Shown one piece after another: positions 1-8,386 of a stretch of 64,000 nucleotides of DNA (positions are counted from its first letter, which is position 1; each line of letters begins with the position of its first letter). This stretch comes from Lentibacter sp. XHP0401. GTDB lineage: Bacteria; Pseudomonadota; Alphaproteobacteria; Rhodobacterales; Rhodobacteraceae. A program made the position numbers and the translations under genes. The notes under the pieces were generated by a model. The model was given only the letters and a program-made list of their open reading frames with translations. It searched no databases and was not told where the DNA came from. The stretch is taken from positions 124,001 to 188,000 of the forward strand of contig NZ_JAOWLC010000006.1 in the NCBI RefSeq assembly GCF_025751535.1. The letters are read 5' to 3'.

Positions 1-176
1 ATGATGCGAAACGCTCGGTTTTGAACGGCGATGGGCGGGTGCACGAACTGCGCAATCTTTATGTGGCAGACGCGAGCTTTATGCCAAGTTCGATGGGCGT
101 GAACCCGTCACTGGCGATTGCGGCGCAGGCCCTGCGCGTGGCGGAAGCGATACTGGAGAGGGTCGAGTATGAGTGA
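1..176 (+). CDS. GMC family oxidoreductase, C-terminal fragment
   Basis: Only the last ~57 codons are inside the window; the frame is open to the left edge (codons in phase with base 3). The visible end matches the C-terminal domain of GMC (glucose-methanol-choline) flavoprotein oxidoreductases: a GRVHELRNLYVADASFMP stretch followed by GVNPSLAIAAQALRVAE, where the Asn of VNP is the usual partner of the upstream active-site His (not visible). The family oxidises alcohols or sugars with FAD. The stop overlaps the start of the next gene (ATGAGTGA), so the two are probably co-transcribed and translationally coupled. Substrate unknown; the position at the edge of a polysaccharide locus suggests a sugar or alcohol intermediate (inference). 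Confidence 0.85.
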   Translation, partial: DAKRSVLNGDGRVHELRNLYVADASFMPSSMGVNPSLAIAAQALRVAEAILERVEYE

Positions 177-939
177 CGCAGACGAGCGGCTATTGGAGAG
201 CGTCGCGGTTGTGACAGGGGCAGGCTCGGGGCTTGGTCGCGCTTTGGCGCGCGGTCTGGCAGCGCGAGGTGTGAAAGTTGCCGCTTTGGGGCGCAGGCTT
301 GCGGCACTGGAAGAGACAGCGGCGGGGCACGACAGGATTGTGCCGATTGCTTGCGATGTGTCCGACGCGGCGGCACTTGAGGCCGCGTTCTCCGAGGTGC
401 GTGAGCGGCTCGGGCCTGTGCTTTTGCTCGTGAACAACGCGGCGGTCTTTCCGCGCCGCGATGTGTTTGACGAGAGCCATGAAAGCTTCATGCAGACGGT
501 GGCAACAAACCTTGGCGGCACGTTTGGTGCAACACGCCTCGCGCTTGAGGATATGGCCGAGGCGGGCTTCGGGCGCATTGTGAATGTGGCGAGTTTTGCC
601 GATATGGCGCCGCTGCCGGCCTCGGCGGGCTATGCTGTTTCCAAAGGCGCGCAGCGGATTTTGACGCGTGCTTTGGTGGCTGATCTGGCTGACCGTCTGC
701 CTGATATTGTAATCAGCGACTGGTTACCCGGGATACTGGCAACGGATATGGGTGTGCCTAACGGGCTTACCCCCGAAACTGCTGCAAAGTGGGGCATCGC
801 ACTGGCCCTTTGGCATGACCGGAGCCTGAACGGTGTGACATTTGAAATGATGCGCGAATTGCCACCTGTGCGCAGCCTGAAGGCGCGACTTAAAGACAGG
901 CTTTTGCTGCGCCGAGCACCGAAACCGCGGATACTTTAA
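169..939 (+). CDS. SDR family NAD(P)-dependent oxidoreductase
   Basis: Classical short-chain dehydrogenase of 256 aa. The Rossmann cofactor motif TGAGSGLG is near the N-terminus, NNA follows beta-4, and the catalytic Ser and YAVSK motif are 13 residues apart, as in active enzymes. I chose ATG 169 because it overlaps the previous stop (ATGA) and puts the cofactor motif at the usual distance from the start; an in-frame start at 118 would only add 17 residues read from the preceding gene. It probably acts in the cytoplasm on the same pathway as the GMC oxidoreductase. Substrate cannot be told from sequence. It converges with the next gene, overlapping it by 4 bases at the 3' ends. Confidence 0.9.
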   Translation: MSDADERLLESVAVVTGAGSGLGRALARGLAARGVKVAALGRRLAALEETAAGHDRIVPIACDVSDAAALEAAFSEVRERLGPVLLLVNNAAVFPRRDVFDESHESFMQTVATNLGGTFGATRLALEDMAEAGFGRIVNVASFADMAPLPASAGYAVSKGAQRILTRALVADLADRLPDIVISDWLPGILATDMGVPNGLTPETAAKWGIALALWHDRSLNGVTFEMMRELPPVRSLKARLKDRLLLRRAPKPRIL

Positions 940-1787
940 CGCAGTTTTAAGGCTTCACGGATAAGGCGCGGCAGGATCGCAAAGCAGCGCGCATAGCGCG
1001 GGATGAGCCGTGTGGGCGCAAGAGCCGCGCGCCATGCCCATTCCATTGCGATGGCTTGCACCCATTTCGGCGCACGGTTCTGAGCGCCTGACAGAAAGTC
1101 GAGGCCCGCGCCGAAACAGGCGAAACCGAGGCCTGGGGCGAGACTGCGACCACGGGCCGCAAAGGCCTCTTGCTTGGGGGCGCCAAGCGCAAGCAAAACA
1201 AGACCTGCGCCTGAGGATTCGAGCTCTTCCAGCATTGCGGCGGCCTCATCACTTGCGGGATCAAACCCCATGGGAGGCGATATTTTTTCTACAATATCAA
1301 TCCCTTGAACCTGTTCCTGCAGGGCAGCGGCCGAAGCCGTGAGGCTTTCATCTGTCGAGCCGAAGAGCGCAACTTTCACACCCTGCTGAGCGGCAAGCCC
1401 GGCCAGAGGCAGCACCATTTCGGAGCCTGGAACGAGGGAGACAGGACGGCGCGCGAGCCTGGACAGCCAGACAACAGGGTTGCCATCGGCGACGACCAGA
1501 TCTTGCGCGGCGTAGGCTTTGGCGAAGCTTTCAGAGGTGTGCAGCTTGACCAGATGATCCAGATTGATCGTGGCAAGTGCAAAGCCTTCATGACGTGCGA
1601 ATCTCTCCTCTACAGCCACCAGAAGCGCCTGTTTGGAAGGGATATTCACTACGATGTCTTGCCCTTTGGCCTTGAAAATCAACTTGATCACCCGTTTGAA
1701 ACCATAGTTCAGCGCATAAACCGCTTTCAACGCCCTTGGTAGGCATAAAAAATGCCAAAAATTTGACGCTTGCCCCAGTCTTGCCAC
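936..1787 (-). CDS. WecG/TagA/CpsF family glycosyltransferase
   Basis: Protein of 283 aa belonging to the GT26 family, which transfers N-acetylmannosaminuronic acid, ManNAc or another sugar onto a lipid-linked intermediate in polysaccharide or teichoic acid assembly. Family landmarks are in order: ATINLDHLVKL (~71-81), VADGNPVVWLSRL (~99-111), VALFGS (~139), LGAPKQEAF (~201-209), and the C-terminal GAGLDFLSGAQNRAPKWVQ with MEWAWR (~227-253). The N-terminal ~35 residues are basic and less conserved, so the true start may lie somewhat downstream. It is divergent from the Gfo/Idh gene, leaving a gap of about 97 bases that must hold both promoters. The sugar donor cannot be read from sequence; work at the inner membrane face is the family norm. 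Confidence 0.92.
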   Translation of the reverse strand: MARLGQASNFWHFLCLPRALKAVYALNYGFKRVIKLIFKAKGQDIVVNIPSKQALLVAVEERFARHEGFALATINLDHLVKLHTSESFAKAYAAQDLVVADGNPVVWLSRLARRPVSLVPGSEMVLPLAGLAAQQGVKVALFGSTDESLTASAAALQEQVQGIDIVEKISPPMGFDPASDEAAAMLEELESSGAGLVLLALGAPKQEAFAARGRSLAPGLGFACFGAGLDFLSGAQNRAPKWVQAIAMEWAWRAALAPTRLIPRYARCFAILPRLIREALKLR

Positions 1788-1884
1788 TTTTCGCGGCCAA
1801 ATTGAGGCTGAATTTGGTGAAACGAGCGCCCCGACCGAAGCTATACCGGCTTTGCGTGCGGTGACATTTCTATGGAGGCGAGAC

Positions 1885-3012
1885 GTGAAAAGAGTTGCGA
1901 TTGTCGGCTGTGGTTTTGTTGCTGACCTTTACATGCGCTCGTTCGCGGTTCACCCCGAGATCGAGGTTGTGAGCTGCTATGACCGCGATGAAGCGCGGCT
2001 TGAGGCCTTCTCAAAGTATTGGAATGTGACGGCTGCGGCGGATCTTGAGACTGTTTTTTCAGAGATTTACCAGAGCGGCCTTCTGCTGAACCTGACGAAC
2101 CCGCGCGCGCATTATGATGTGAACAAGGCCGCACTTGAAGCAGGGTGTCATGTGTTTTGCGAAAAGCCTTTGGCCATGTCTTACGATGAGGCCGAAGCAC
2201 TGTTGAGATTGGCAAAGGCGAAAGGCGTGCAGCTTGGCTCTGCCCCTTCTTCCGTGCTGGGAGAGGCCGCGCAAGTGCTGGCACATGCTGCCCGCAGCGG
2301 CAGTTATGGAACACCGAGGCTGGTCTATGCGGAGCTTGATGACGGGTTTATCCCGCAAGCCCCGCTTGAAGACTGGGCCAGCGAGAGCGGCGCAGCGTGG
2401 CCTTATGAGGACGAATTCCAGATCGGCTGCACGCTCGAACATGCGGGCTATTATCTGAGCTGGTTGATTGCGATGTTTGGTGCGGTGACGCGGGTGAATG
2501 CCGTGTCTGCCGAAGTTTTGCCTGACAAGCGCGGAGTAGCAAATGCGGCGCCCGATTTTTCTGTGGCTGTGCTTGAGTTTGAAGACGGGCCGCTTGTGCG
2601 CCTCACCTGCTCGATTGCCGCGCCGCATGATCACCGTTTGCGGATTGTCACCGATGCGGGTGTTTTGACTGTGAAAAAGGCTTGGGATAATGCTGCGCCT
2701 GTGAAGTTCTACAAGCGGATGCGCCTGCGCCGCCGGCTTTTGGAAAGCCCTTTGGGCAAACGGATCAGGCTGAGTGCGAAAGCAACGCACCCCAAACTGC
2801 CCCGAAAGGGCGCAGCGGCGATGAACTTTGCGCTTGGACCAGCAGAAATGCTGGAAGCGATTGAAGCGGGTGTGCCAAGCCGTATTGGCGGCGATTTTGC
2901 GCTGCATCTGACGGAAGTGACGCTGGCAATCCAGAACGCGGGGCTTAGCGGAAGCGCATATGTGCCCAAGAGCACATGCACCAAGATGGAGCCGATGCCA
3001 TGGGCGCTTTGA
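1885..3012 (+). CDS. Gfo/Idh/MocA family oxidoreductase
   Basis: NAD(P)-dependent sugar-type dehydrogenase of 375 aa. The N-terminal Rossmann fold starts with RVAIVGCGFVADLYMRSF and carries the family's EKP motif (CEKPLAMS), whose Lys is normally catalytic; the C-terminal alpha/beta domain follows. I start it at GTG 1885 because a good ribosome site (GGAGG, 1874-1878) lies just upstream; an in-frame ATG at 1852 would read through that site. The next gene overlaps its end, so it is the first gene of a five-gene operon with an epimerase, two glycosyltransferases and a dehydrogenase-epimerase fusion. A role in making a nucleotide-sugar precursor is likely but inferred. The fusion gene downstream repeats the same two activities. 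Confidence 0.9.
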   Translation: MKRVAIVGCGFVADLYMRSFAVHPEIEVVSCYDRDEARLEAFSKYWNVTAAADLETVFSEIYQSGLLLNLTNPRAHYDVNKAALEAGCHVFCEKPLAMSYDEAEALLRLAKAKGVQLGSAPSSVLGEAAQVLAHAARSGSYGTPRLVYAELDDGFIPQAPLEDWASESGAAWPYEDEFQIGCTLEHAGYYLSWLIAMFGAVTRVNAVSAEVLPDKRGVANAAPDFSVAVLEFEDGPLVRLTCSIAAPHDHRLRIVTDAGVLTVKKAWDNAAPVKFYKRMRLRRRLLESPLGKRIRLSAKATHPKLPRKGAAAMNFALGPAEMLEAIEAGVPSRIGGDFALHLTEVTLAIQNAGLSGSAYVPKSTCTKMEPMPWAL

Positions 3013-3911
3013 GGCTGCTCATAACGGGGGCCAATGGCTTTTTGGGGCGCGCCTGCGTGGACACGGCTTTGGCGCGCGGGCATTCGGTGCGCGCGATGAC
3101 GCGAAATGCAGCAAGCTTTCCTGACGGGGTTGAAGCGGTGCTGGGCGATCTAGCCGAAGGTTGTGACGCTGCGTTTTTCGAGGGTGTTGATGCGGTGATC
3201 CATACGGCGGCTTCTGTGAGCAATGACGCGCGCGCTTTGGAGCGCGACACGGTGTTGGCAACCAGGCGTTTGATCGAGGCCGCGGAGGCGGCACACGCTC
3301 CGCCCATGATGGTTCTGGCGAGCTCGATTGCTGTTTACGATGCCGGCTTGACCGGCACGGTTGATGAAGCCTCGCAGGTTGAAACCCTGCCCGCGAAACG
3401 CGAGCCTTATATAGCGTCGAAGCTGGCGCAGGAAGCGATGCTTTGCGAGGCTTCCTTGCGCGGCTGGTGCATGCGAATTGGCGCGCTCTATGATACGGAG
3501 CGGCGCTGGAATGCGCATATCGGCGTGCGGAAAGGGCCGGTTTTGCTAAGCCTCGGACGCAAGGGCGATGTGCCTGTGGTGAATGTGAAAGATGCCGCCG
3601 AGGCGATGATCCGCGCAGCGGAGACAGCCCCCGAACAGGCCTGCGAAGCGCTTGATATTGTAGAGAGTGATTTGCCAAGCCGCGCGACATTTATCGCCGC
3701 CGAGCATAGCGGCCTGCATTTTCCGCTGCATTGGCGGCTGCTTTTGCCTGCTGCTTGGCTGTGCGAGGCCGTGCTTGGACCCCGCGCGCCCGGCTTGCTG
3801 AGGCCGCGGATTTTGCGCGCACGGATGCAGGCTGTGAGCTATCCCAACGAACGCGCCAAAACGCGGCTGGGCTGGTTGCCGCAAAAACAATTTGTGAAGG
3901 TTAAGTCATGA
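3000..3911 (+). CDS. NAD-dependent epimerase/dehydratase (extended SDR)
   Basis: Extended SDR of about 303 aa, of the type that modifies nucleotide sugars. It opens with LLITGANGFLGRACVDTAL (the GxxGxxG NAD motif) and has a YIASK catalytic Tyr/Lys motif near residue 140. ATG 3000 is preferred: it overlaps the stop of the preceding gene and places the Rossmann motif five residues in. An upstream start at 2976 would only add residues read over the previous gene. The 3' end overlaps the next start (ATGA). It sits directly after a Gfo/Idh dehydrogenase, the same pair of domains that is fused in the 6125-8218 gene, so the two probably act in succession. The exact sugar is not known. Confidence 0.9.
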   Translation: MGALRLLITGANGFLGRACVDTALARGHSVRAMTRNAASFPDGVEAVLGDLAEGCDAAFFEGVDAVIHTAASVSNDARALERDTVLATRRLIEAAEAAHAPPMMVLASSIAVYDAGLTGTVDEASQVETLPAKREPYIASKLAQEAMLCEASLRGWCMRIGALYDTERRWNAHIGVRKGPVLLSLGRKGDVPVVNVKDAAEAMIRAAETAPEQACEALDIVESDLPSRATFIAAEHSGLHFPLHWRLLLPAAWLCEAVLGPRAPGLLRPRILRARMQAVSYPNERAKTRLGWLPQKQFVKVKS

Positions 3912-5140
3912 AGATCGTTTACCTCACAGGAGAATACCCGCGCGCGACGGATACATTTATCCAGCGCGAAGTCGCCGGGTTGCGCGCGGCCGGGCTGACT
4001 GTCGAGACAGCGAGCATTCGCCGCACGGGGGCGGAACACCATGTGGGCGAGGAACAGCGCGCGGAAGCGGCACGGACCTTTCATGTGCTGGAGGCGGCGA
4101 AAAACCCGTTCAGGCTTTTAAAAGCGCATGGAGCGTTGATGGTGGCCAACCCGAAGCGCTGGTTTTCGGCTTTGGCTTTGGCTTGGCGGACGGCTCCCAA
4201 GGGTGTGAAGGGCCGTGCTTACCAGCTGTTTTACTTTGCCGAGGCCGGTGTTTTAGCACGGCAAATGCAGACCACGGGGGCTGCGCATTTACACAACCAT
4301 ATTGCCAAGGCATCTTGCACAGTGGCGATGCTGGCGTCAGAGCTTTCAGGCATCCCCTATTCGTTTACACTTCATGGCCCCGATATTTTCTTTGAGCCGC
4401 ATCACTGGCGGCTTGACGAGAAGATCGCGCGGGCCCGTTTTGTGAGCTGTATCAGTCACTTCTGCCGCTCGCAGGCTATGGCATTTTCCGCACCCGAGCA
4501 CTGGGAAAAGCTGCATATTGTGCATTGCGGCGTGGAGCCTTCGCGCTATGCCGGTGCAGCTATGGGTGAGGAGCTGTTGTTTGTCGGGCGGCTTGCGCCT
4601 GTGAAAGGACTGCCTGTTTTGCTGCATGCAATGGCGCGAGTGCCTGACGCGCGGCTGACGATTGTGGGTGACGGGCCGCAGCGCAGCGATGTCGAAGCGC
4701 TTGTGCGCACGCTTCAGCTTGAGGCAAGGGTGCAGATGTTGGGCTATCAAAACCAGGACGAGGTGGCGGCTTTGCTGAGCCAGAGCGCAGCCCTTGTGCT
4801 GCCGAGCTTTGCGGAAGGGCTGCCTGTTGTACTCATGGAAGCCATGGCGGCTGGCTTACCTGTGATCACAACGCGGATTGCGGGGGTGCCCGAGCTTGTG
4901 AAAGACGGCGAAAACGGCTGGCTTGTTGCCGCAGGTGATGAAGACGGATTGCGCGGGGCGATCGAGGCGCTGCTGGGTGACCCTGCACGTGCAGCGAAGA
5001 TGGGCGCGGCGGGGCGCGAGGCTGTCTGTGCGGAATTTGACGCCGGTATAGAGGCGCGGCGATTGGCGGGACTGTTCCATGCTTACCCTTCTGGAAAGAC
5101 GGCACAATTACGGCCCGAACCTTTGGAGGATACGCTATGA
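3908..5140 (+). CDS. GT4 family glycosyltransferase
   Basis: Retaining GT-B glycosyltransferase of 410 aa that should add one sugar to the growing lipid-linked repeat unit at the cytoplasmic face. The N-terminal part opens with KIVYLTGEYPRATDTFIQRE, like WcaL-type colanic acid transferases. The C-terminal domain has GRLAPVKGLPVLL, then the nucleotide-sugar site: LPSFAEGLPVVLMEAMAAGLP, ending in GVPELVKDGENGWLV. The Glu-rich EGLP...E motif is the expected catalytic/donor-binding region. Start overlaps the previous stop (ATGA) and its own stop overlaps the next start (ATGA), so expression is coupled within the operon. Donor and acceptor are unknown. Confidence 0.93.
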   Translation: MKIVYLTGEYPRATDTFIQREVAGLRAAGLTVETASIRRTGAEHHVGEEQRAEAARTFHVLEAAKNPFRLLKAHGALMVANPKRWFSALALAWRTAPKGVKGRAYQLFYFAEAGVLARQMQTTGAAHLHNHIAKASCTVAMLASELSGIPYSFTLHGPDIFFEPHHWRLDEKIARARFVSCISHFCRSQAMAFSAPEHWEKLHIVHCGVEPSRYAGAAMGEELLFVGRLAPVKGLPVLLHAMARVPDARLTIVGDGPQRSDVEALVRTLQLEARVQMLGYQNQDEVAALLSQSAALVLPSFAEGLPVVLMEAMAAGLPVITTRIAGVPELVKDGENGWLVAAGDEDGLRGAIEALLGDPARAAKMGAAGREAVCAEFDAGIEARRLAGLFHAYPSGKTAQLRPEPLEDTL

Positions 5141-6117
5141 CATCCCTGTCCCGCATCGGCGCTGTTGTGATTGGCCGCAATGAGGGCCAGCGGCTTGTAA
5201 ACTGCCTCACTTCGATGCAAGGCGAGGTTGATTTGCTGATCTATGTCGACAGCGGCTCGACCGACGGTTCGTTGCAAGCGGCTGAAGCGCTTGGGGCGGA
5301 GACAGTGCTGTTGAGCGCAGATGTGCCGTTTACGGCTGCAAGGGCACGCAACGCCGGTTTCGAGAAGATCATGGCGCGGCCTGATGCGCCCGATTTTGTG
5401 CAGTTTGTTGACGGCGACTGCACGCTTGAAGCGGGGTATCTCACCCATGCTGCCGAGGCTTTGGCGGCGGATGCACGCCTTGGGCTTGTCACGGGCTGGC
5501 GCGCGGAAATTTACCCTGAGGCCAGCATTTACAACGAGATGTGCCATTTTGAATGGCACAGGCCAGCCGGTGAGATCATGGCATGCGGCGGTGATATGAT
5601 GGTGCGCGCGCGTGCCTTTGAAGAGGTCGGCGGATTTAACCCCGAAGTGATCGCAGCAGAAGACGACGAATTCTGCACGCGGCTGCGCAAGGCGGGGCAC
5701 AAGCTTATGCGTCTGCCCATTCCGATGACGCACCATGACGCGAATATGACCCGCTTCAGCGAATGGTGGAGCCGCGCTGTGCGCACGGGCCACGGCTTTG
5801 AGCAGGTGAATGACCTGCACCCCGATTACTTCGTGCGTGAACGGCGGCGGATGTGGGTTTATGGCGGGGTTTTGCCCCTGTTGGCGCTCATTGGTGCGGT
5901 CCTGTTCTGGCCGCTGCTGGCGCTGGTTTTCGGGCTTTACGCGGTGTCATATGTGCGCACGGTGCGCGGGCTGGTGCGTGACGGATTGATCCGCGACCGC
6001 GCCAGGCGGCATGCGTTCTACCTCTTCCTGTCAAAGTTTCCAAATATTCTGGGCGCGGCGACCTATCGCAAGCGCAAGCGGCGCGGCAGTGCTATGGAAA
6101 TTATCGAATATAAGTGA
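5137..6117 (+). CDS. GT2 family glycosyltransferase with C-terminal membrane anchor
   Basis: GT-A fold transferase of 326 aa. The N-terminus has VVIGRNEGQRL and VDSGSTDGS, typical of GT2 enzymes; VDGDC is the metal-binding DxD-like motif, and AAEDDEFCTRL provides the ED catalytic-base motif. Near residues 240-275 there is a hydrophobic stretch (VLPLLALIGAVLFWPLLALV) that should anchor the protein in the inner membrane. The start overlaps the preceding stop (ATGA). Seven bases separate it from the fusion gene downstream. It probably adds a sugar to the lipid-linked exopolysaccharide unit; linkage type cannot be told. Confidence 0.92.
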   Translation: MTSLSRIGAVVIGRNEGQRLVNCLTSMQGEVDLLIYVDSGSTDGSLQAAEALGAETVLLSADVPFTAARARNAGFEKIMARPDAPDFVQFVDGDCTLEAGYLTHAAEALAADARLGLVTGWRAEIYPEASIYNEMCHFEWHRPAGEIMACGGDMMVRARAFEEVGGFNPEVIAAEDDEFCTRLRKAGHKLMRLPIPMTHHDANMTRFSEWWSRAVRTGHGFEQVNDLHPDYFVRERRRMWVYGGVLPLLALIGAVLFWPLLALVFGLYAVSYVRTVRGLVRDGLIRDRARRHAFYLFLSKFPNILGAATYRKRKRRGSAMEIIEYK

Positions 6118-6124
6118 GGCTATT

Positions 6125-8218
6125 ATGAGCAAAGTGACAAAAGTTGGCATCATCGGAGCAGGCTATATTGCCGACTGGCACGCCGATGCGATTGCCGCCA
6201 CCAACGGCGCGGAACTGACCTGTGTGGTTGATCCGAACGCGGCGGCGGCCAAGGCTTTTGGCGCGGCGCGAGGGGTTGAGGCCTATGGTTCGGTTGCCGA
6301 AATGCTCGCGGCGGGGGCTTGCGAGGCGGTGCATGTGCTCACCCCGCCCGATTACCACCGCGCTGTTGCGCAAGAGTGTATTGCGGGCGGCTTGCATGTT
6401 CTGGTCGAAAAGCCTGTGGCCACTTCAGGCGAGGATGTGGCCGCGATGCGCGAAGCCGCCGACGCCAAGAACGTGCAGTTTGCGGCGGGACATAACTTTC
6501 TGGGCCTGCCAAGTTATCTGCGACTGAAAAAGAAACTTGAGGCGGGCGACCTGGGGCGTGTCTCAACCGCCGAGATCAACTGGTGCTTCCCGCTTGGGCC
6601 TTTGCGCGCGGGGCCTTATGGTATCTGGCTGATGCGCGAGACACGGAATTTGCTGCTGGAGCTCGGGCCACATTTGTTTGCTTTTTGTCAGGATTTGTTT
6701 GGCACCCCCGAGATTTTACACTTGGAGCTGTCAAACCATGTCGGGTTACCCGGCGGCGGGACGCGGCCACAGAACTGGCGTGTCCTGGCGCGGGCGGGCG
6801 GCGTGGATGTAACGTTTAACATCAGCCTTGTCGAAACCTATGATGACCGCTCGGTAACCCTGCGCGGCTCGTCGGCCATGGCGCGATTGGATTATGCCAA
6901 TGACACGCTGGTTGTGACGGGGGTGAACACCTCGGACCTTGTGCTCAACCCGCTGCGCAACGCGCTGAGCCAAAGTTTTGCGCATTTGCGCGAAGGGGCC
7001 CGGAACGCGAGCCGTCAGCTTGCCTCGCTCAACCAGCGCTCACCCTATGGCCTCAGCTTTCGCGGGATGTGTGGCGAGATTTACGCAGCGATCAACGAAG
7101 AGCGCACGCTGGATGCGCGGTTTAATGGCACAAGCGCCGAGGCCGTGATGCGCGCGATTGATGATGTGCTGGCTCGTTTGCCTGCGGAAGCGGCTGTGAA
7201 GAAACCGCGCGGAACACCCAAGCCGACAGCGCTTGTGATTGGCGGAACGGGCTTTATTGGCCGTGCGCTCACACGGCGGTTGGCGGAGAGCGGAACCCAC
7301 GTGCGCGTGCTTTCGCGCGGGAAAACGGGACCGTTTGATGATATCGCAGATCGGGTTGAAACCGTGGCTGTCAGCTTACGCGATGAAGTGGCGCTGACGG
7401 AGGCGATGCAGGGAATTGACGAAGTTTACAACCTTGCGAAAAGTGACGACAAGACATGGCAGGCCGCGCTTGAAAACGATGTGGCCGTGGCCGAGAACAT
7501 TGCGCGCGCAGCTCTTGCCGCAGGTGTGAAGCAGCTGGTTTATACAGGCACGATTGCTTCTTACGATATGTCGGACCCTGCCCGCACGATCACCGAAGAG
7601 ACGGGCTTTGGAGAGGACATGGAAGCGCGCAATATTTATGCCCGCTCCAAGGCCGAATGCGAGCGCCGTTTGATGCAGATGCACGCGGAAAAAGCCCTGC
7701 CTGTGAGCATTGCGCGGCCCGGGATTGTCGTTGGAGAAGGAGGACCTTTACAACATTGGGGTATTGGCCGCTGGCATGGCGCGGGAGCCGTGAAAATTTG
7801 GGGTGACGGGCGGAATATCCTGCCGTTTGTGCTGATTGAAGATGTGGTAGACGGCTTGATCTTGATGGCGCATGACCCTGCGGCGATTGGCGAGAGCTTC
7901 AACCTGATTGGCGAGCCGATGCTCACGGCGCGGGGGTATTTTGACGCGATCCACGAAACACTCGGCGCACGCATTCGGGTGAACCAAGGACCACTTTGGG
8001 CATTTTACGGCGCAGACTTTGTGAAGTTCTCACTAAAAACCAAGGTCTTGCGTCGCAAGGGGCTGTCACGCCCCTCCTATTCCGATTGGAAGAGCCGCGC
8101 ACATCTTTCGCCCTTTGACAACGACAAGCCCAAACGCATGCTTGGCTGGCAACCAGAAACCTCCGAGCAAGTCTTTGTGCAAAAAGCGATAACCGATGCC
8201 AAGCTTTTTGGCTTCTGA
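6125..8218 (+). CDS. Gfo/Idh/MocA oxidoreductase - NAD-dependent epimerase fusion
   Basis: A 697-aa two-domain fusion. Residues ~5-350 are a Gfo/Idh/MocA dehydrogenase (VGIIGAGYIADWH; VLVEKPVATS with the EKP motif at ~95-97). A Pro/Lys-rich linker (~358-366) joins it to an extended SDR (~367-690) with VIGGTGFIGRALTRRL, a Ser-containing TGTIASYD, and YARSK (Tyr505, Lys509). I start at ATG 6125; a longer in-frame reading from 6011 only covers the end of the preceding gene. The same two families occur as separate genes at 1885-3911 in this operon. The likely role is two consecutive steps on one nucleotide-sugar or sugar intermediate, with the product passed between domains; this is inference. 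It is the last gene of the operon. Confidence 0.9.
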   Translation: MSKVTKVGIIGAGYIADWHADAIAATNGAELTCVVDPNAAAAKAFGAARGVEAYGSVAEMLAAGACEAVHVLTPPDYHRAVAQECIAGGLHVLVEKPVATSGEDVAAMREAADAKNVQFAAGHNFLGLPSYLRLKKKLEAGDLGRVSTAEINWCFPLGPLRAGPYGIWLMRETRNLLLELGPHLFAFCQDLFGTPEILHLELSNHVGLPGGGTRPQNWRVLARAGGVDVTFNISLVETYDDRSVTLRGSSAMARLDYANDTLVVTGVNTSDLVLNPLRNALSQSFAHLREGARNASRQLASLNQRSPYGLSFRGMCGEIYAAINEERTLDARFNGTSAEAVMRAIDDVLARLPAEAAVKKPRGTPKPTALVIGGTGFIGRALTRRLAESGTHVRVLSRGKTGPFDDIADRVETVAVSLRDEVALTEAMQGIDEVYNLAKSDDKTWQAALENDVAVAENIARAALAAGVKQLVYTGTIASYDMSDPARTITEETGFGEDMEARNIYARSKAECERRLMQMHAEKALPVSIARPGIVVGEGGPLQHWGIGRWHGAGAVKIWGDGRNILPFVLIEDVVDGLILMAHDPAAIGESFNLIGEPMLTARGYFDAIHETLGARIRVNQGPLWAFYGADFVKFSLKTKVLRRKGLSRPSYSDWKSRAHLSPFDNDKPKRMLGWQPETSEQVFVQKAITDAKLFGF

Positions 8219-8386
8219 GACGGCTTTCAGCCAGATTGGCATAATTTTGCCAAATTTGTTTGGTCTACCGCAGGGAAGCCTTATCTCTTAGGCAATAGAA
8301 ACGAACGAAAGACAGGTGCCACGTGACGCAGAAACGAGCAGGTTTTTGCCCGACCCGCCCCATGACACTGCCTTGCGGGCCGCGTC

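Noticed and set aside
118-168. N-terminal extension of the SDR gene
   Set aside because: These 17 codons lie inside the preceding GMC gene, and ATG 169 overlaps its stop in the usual coupled way.
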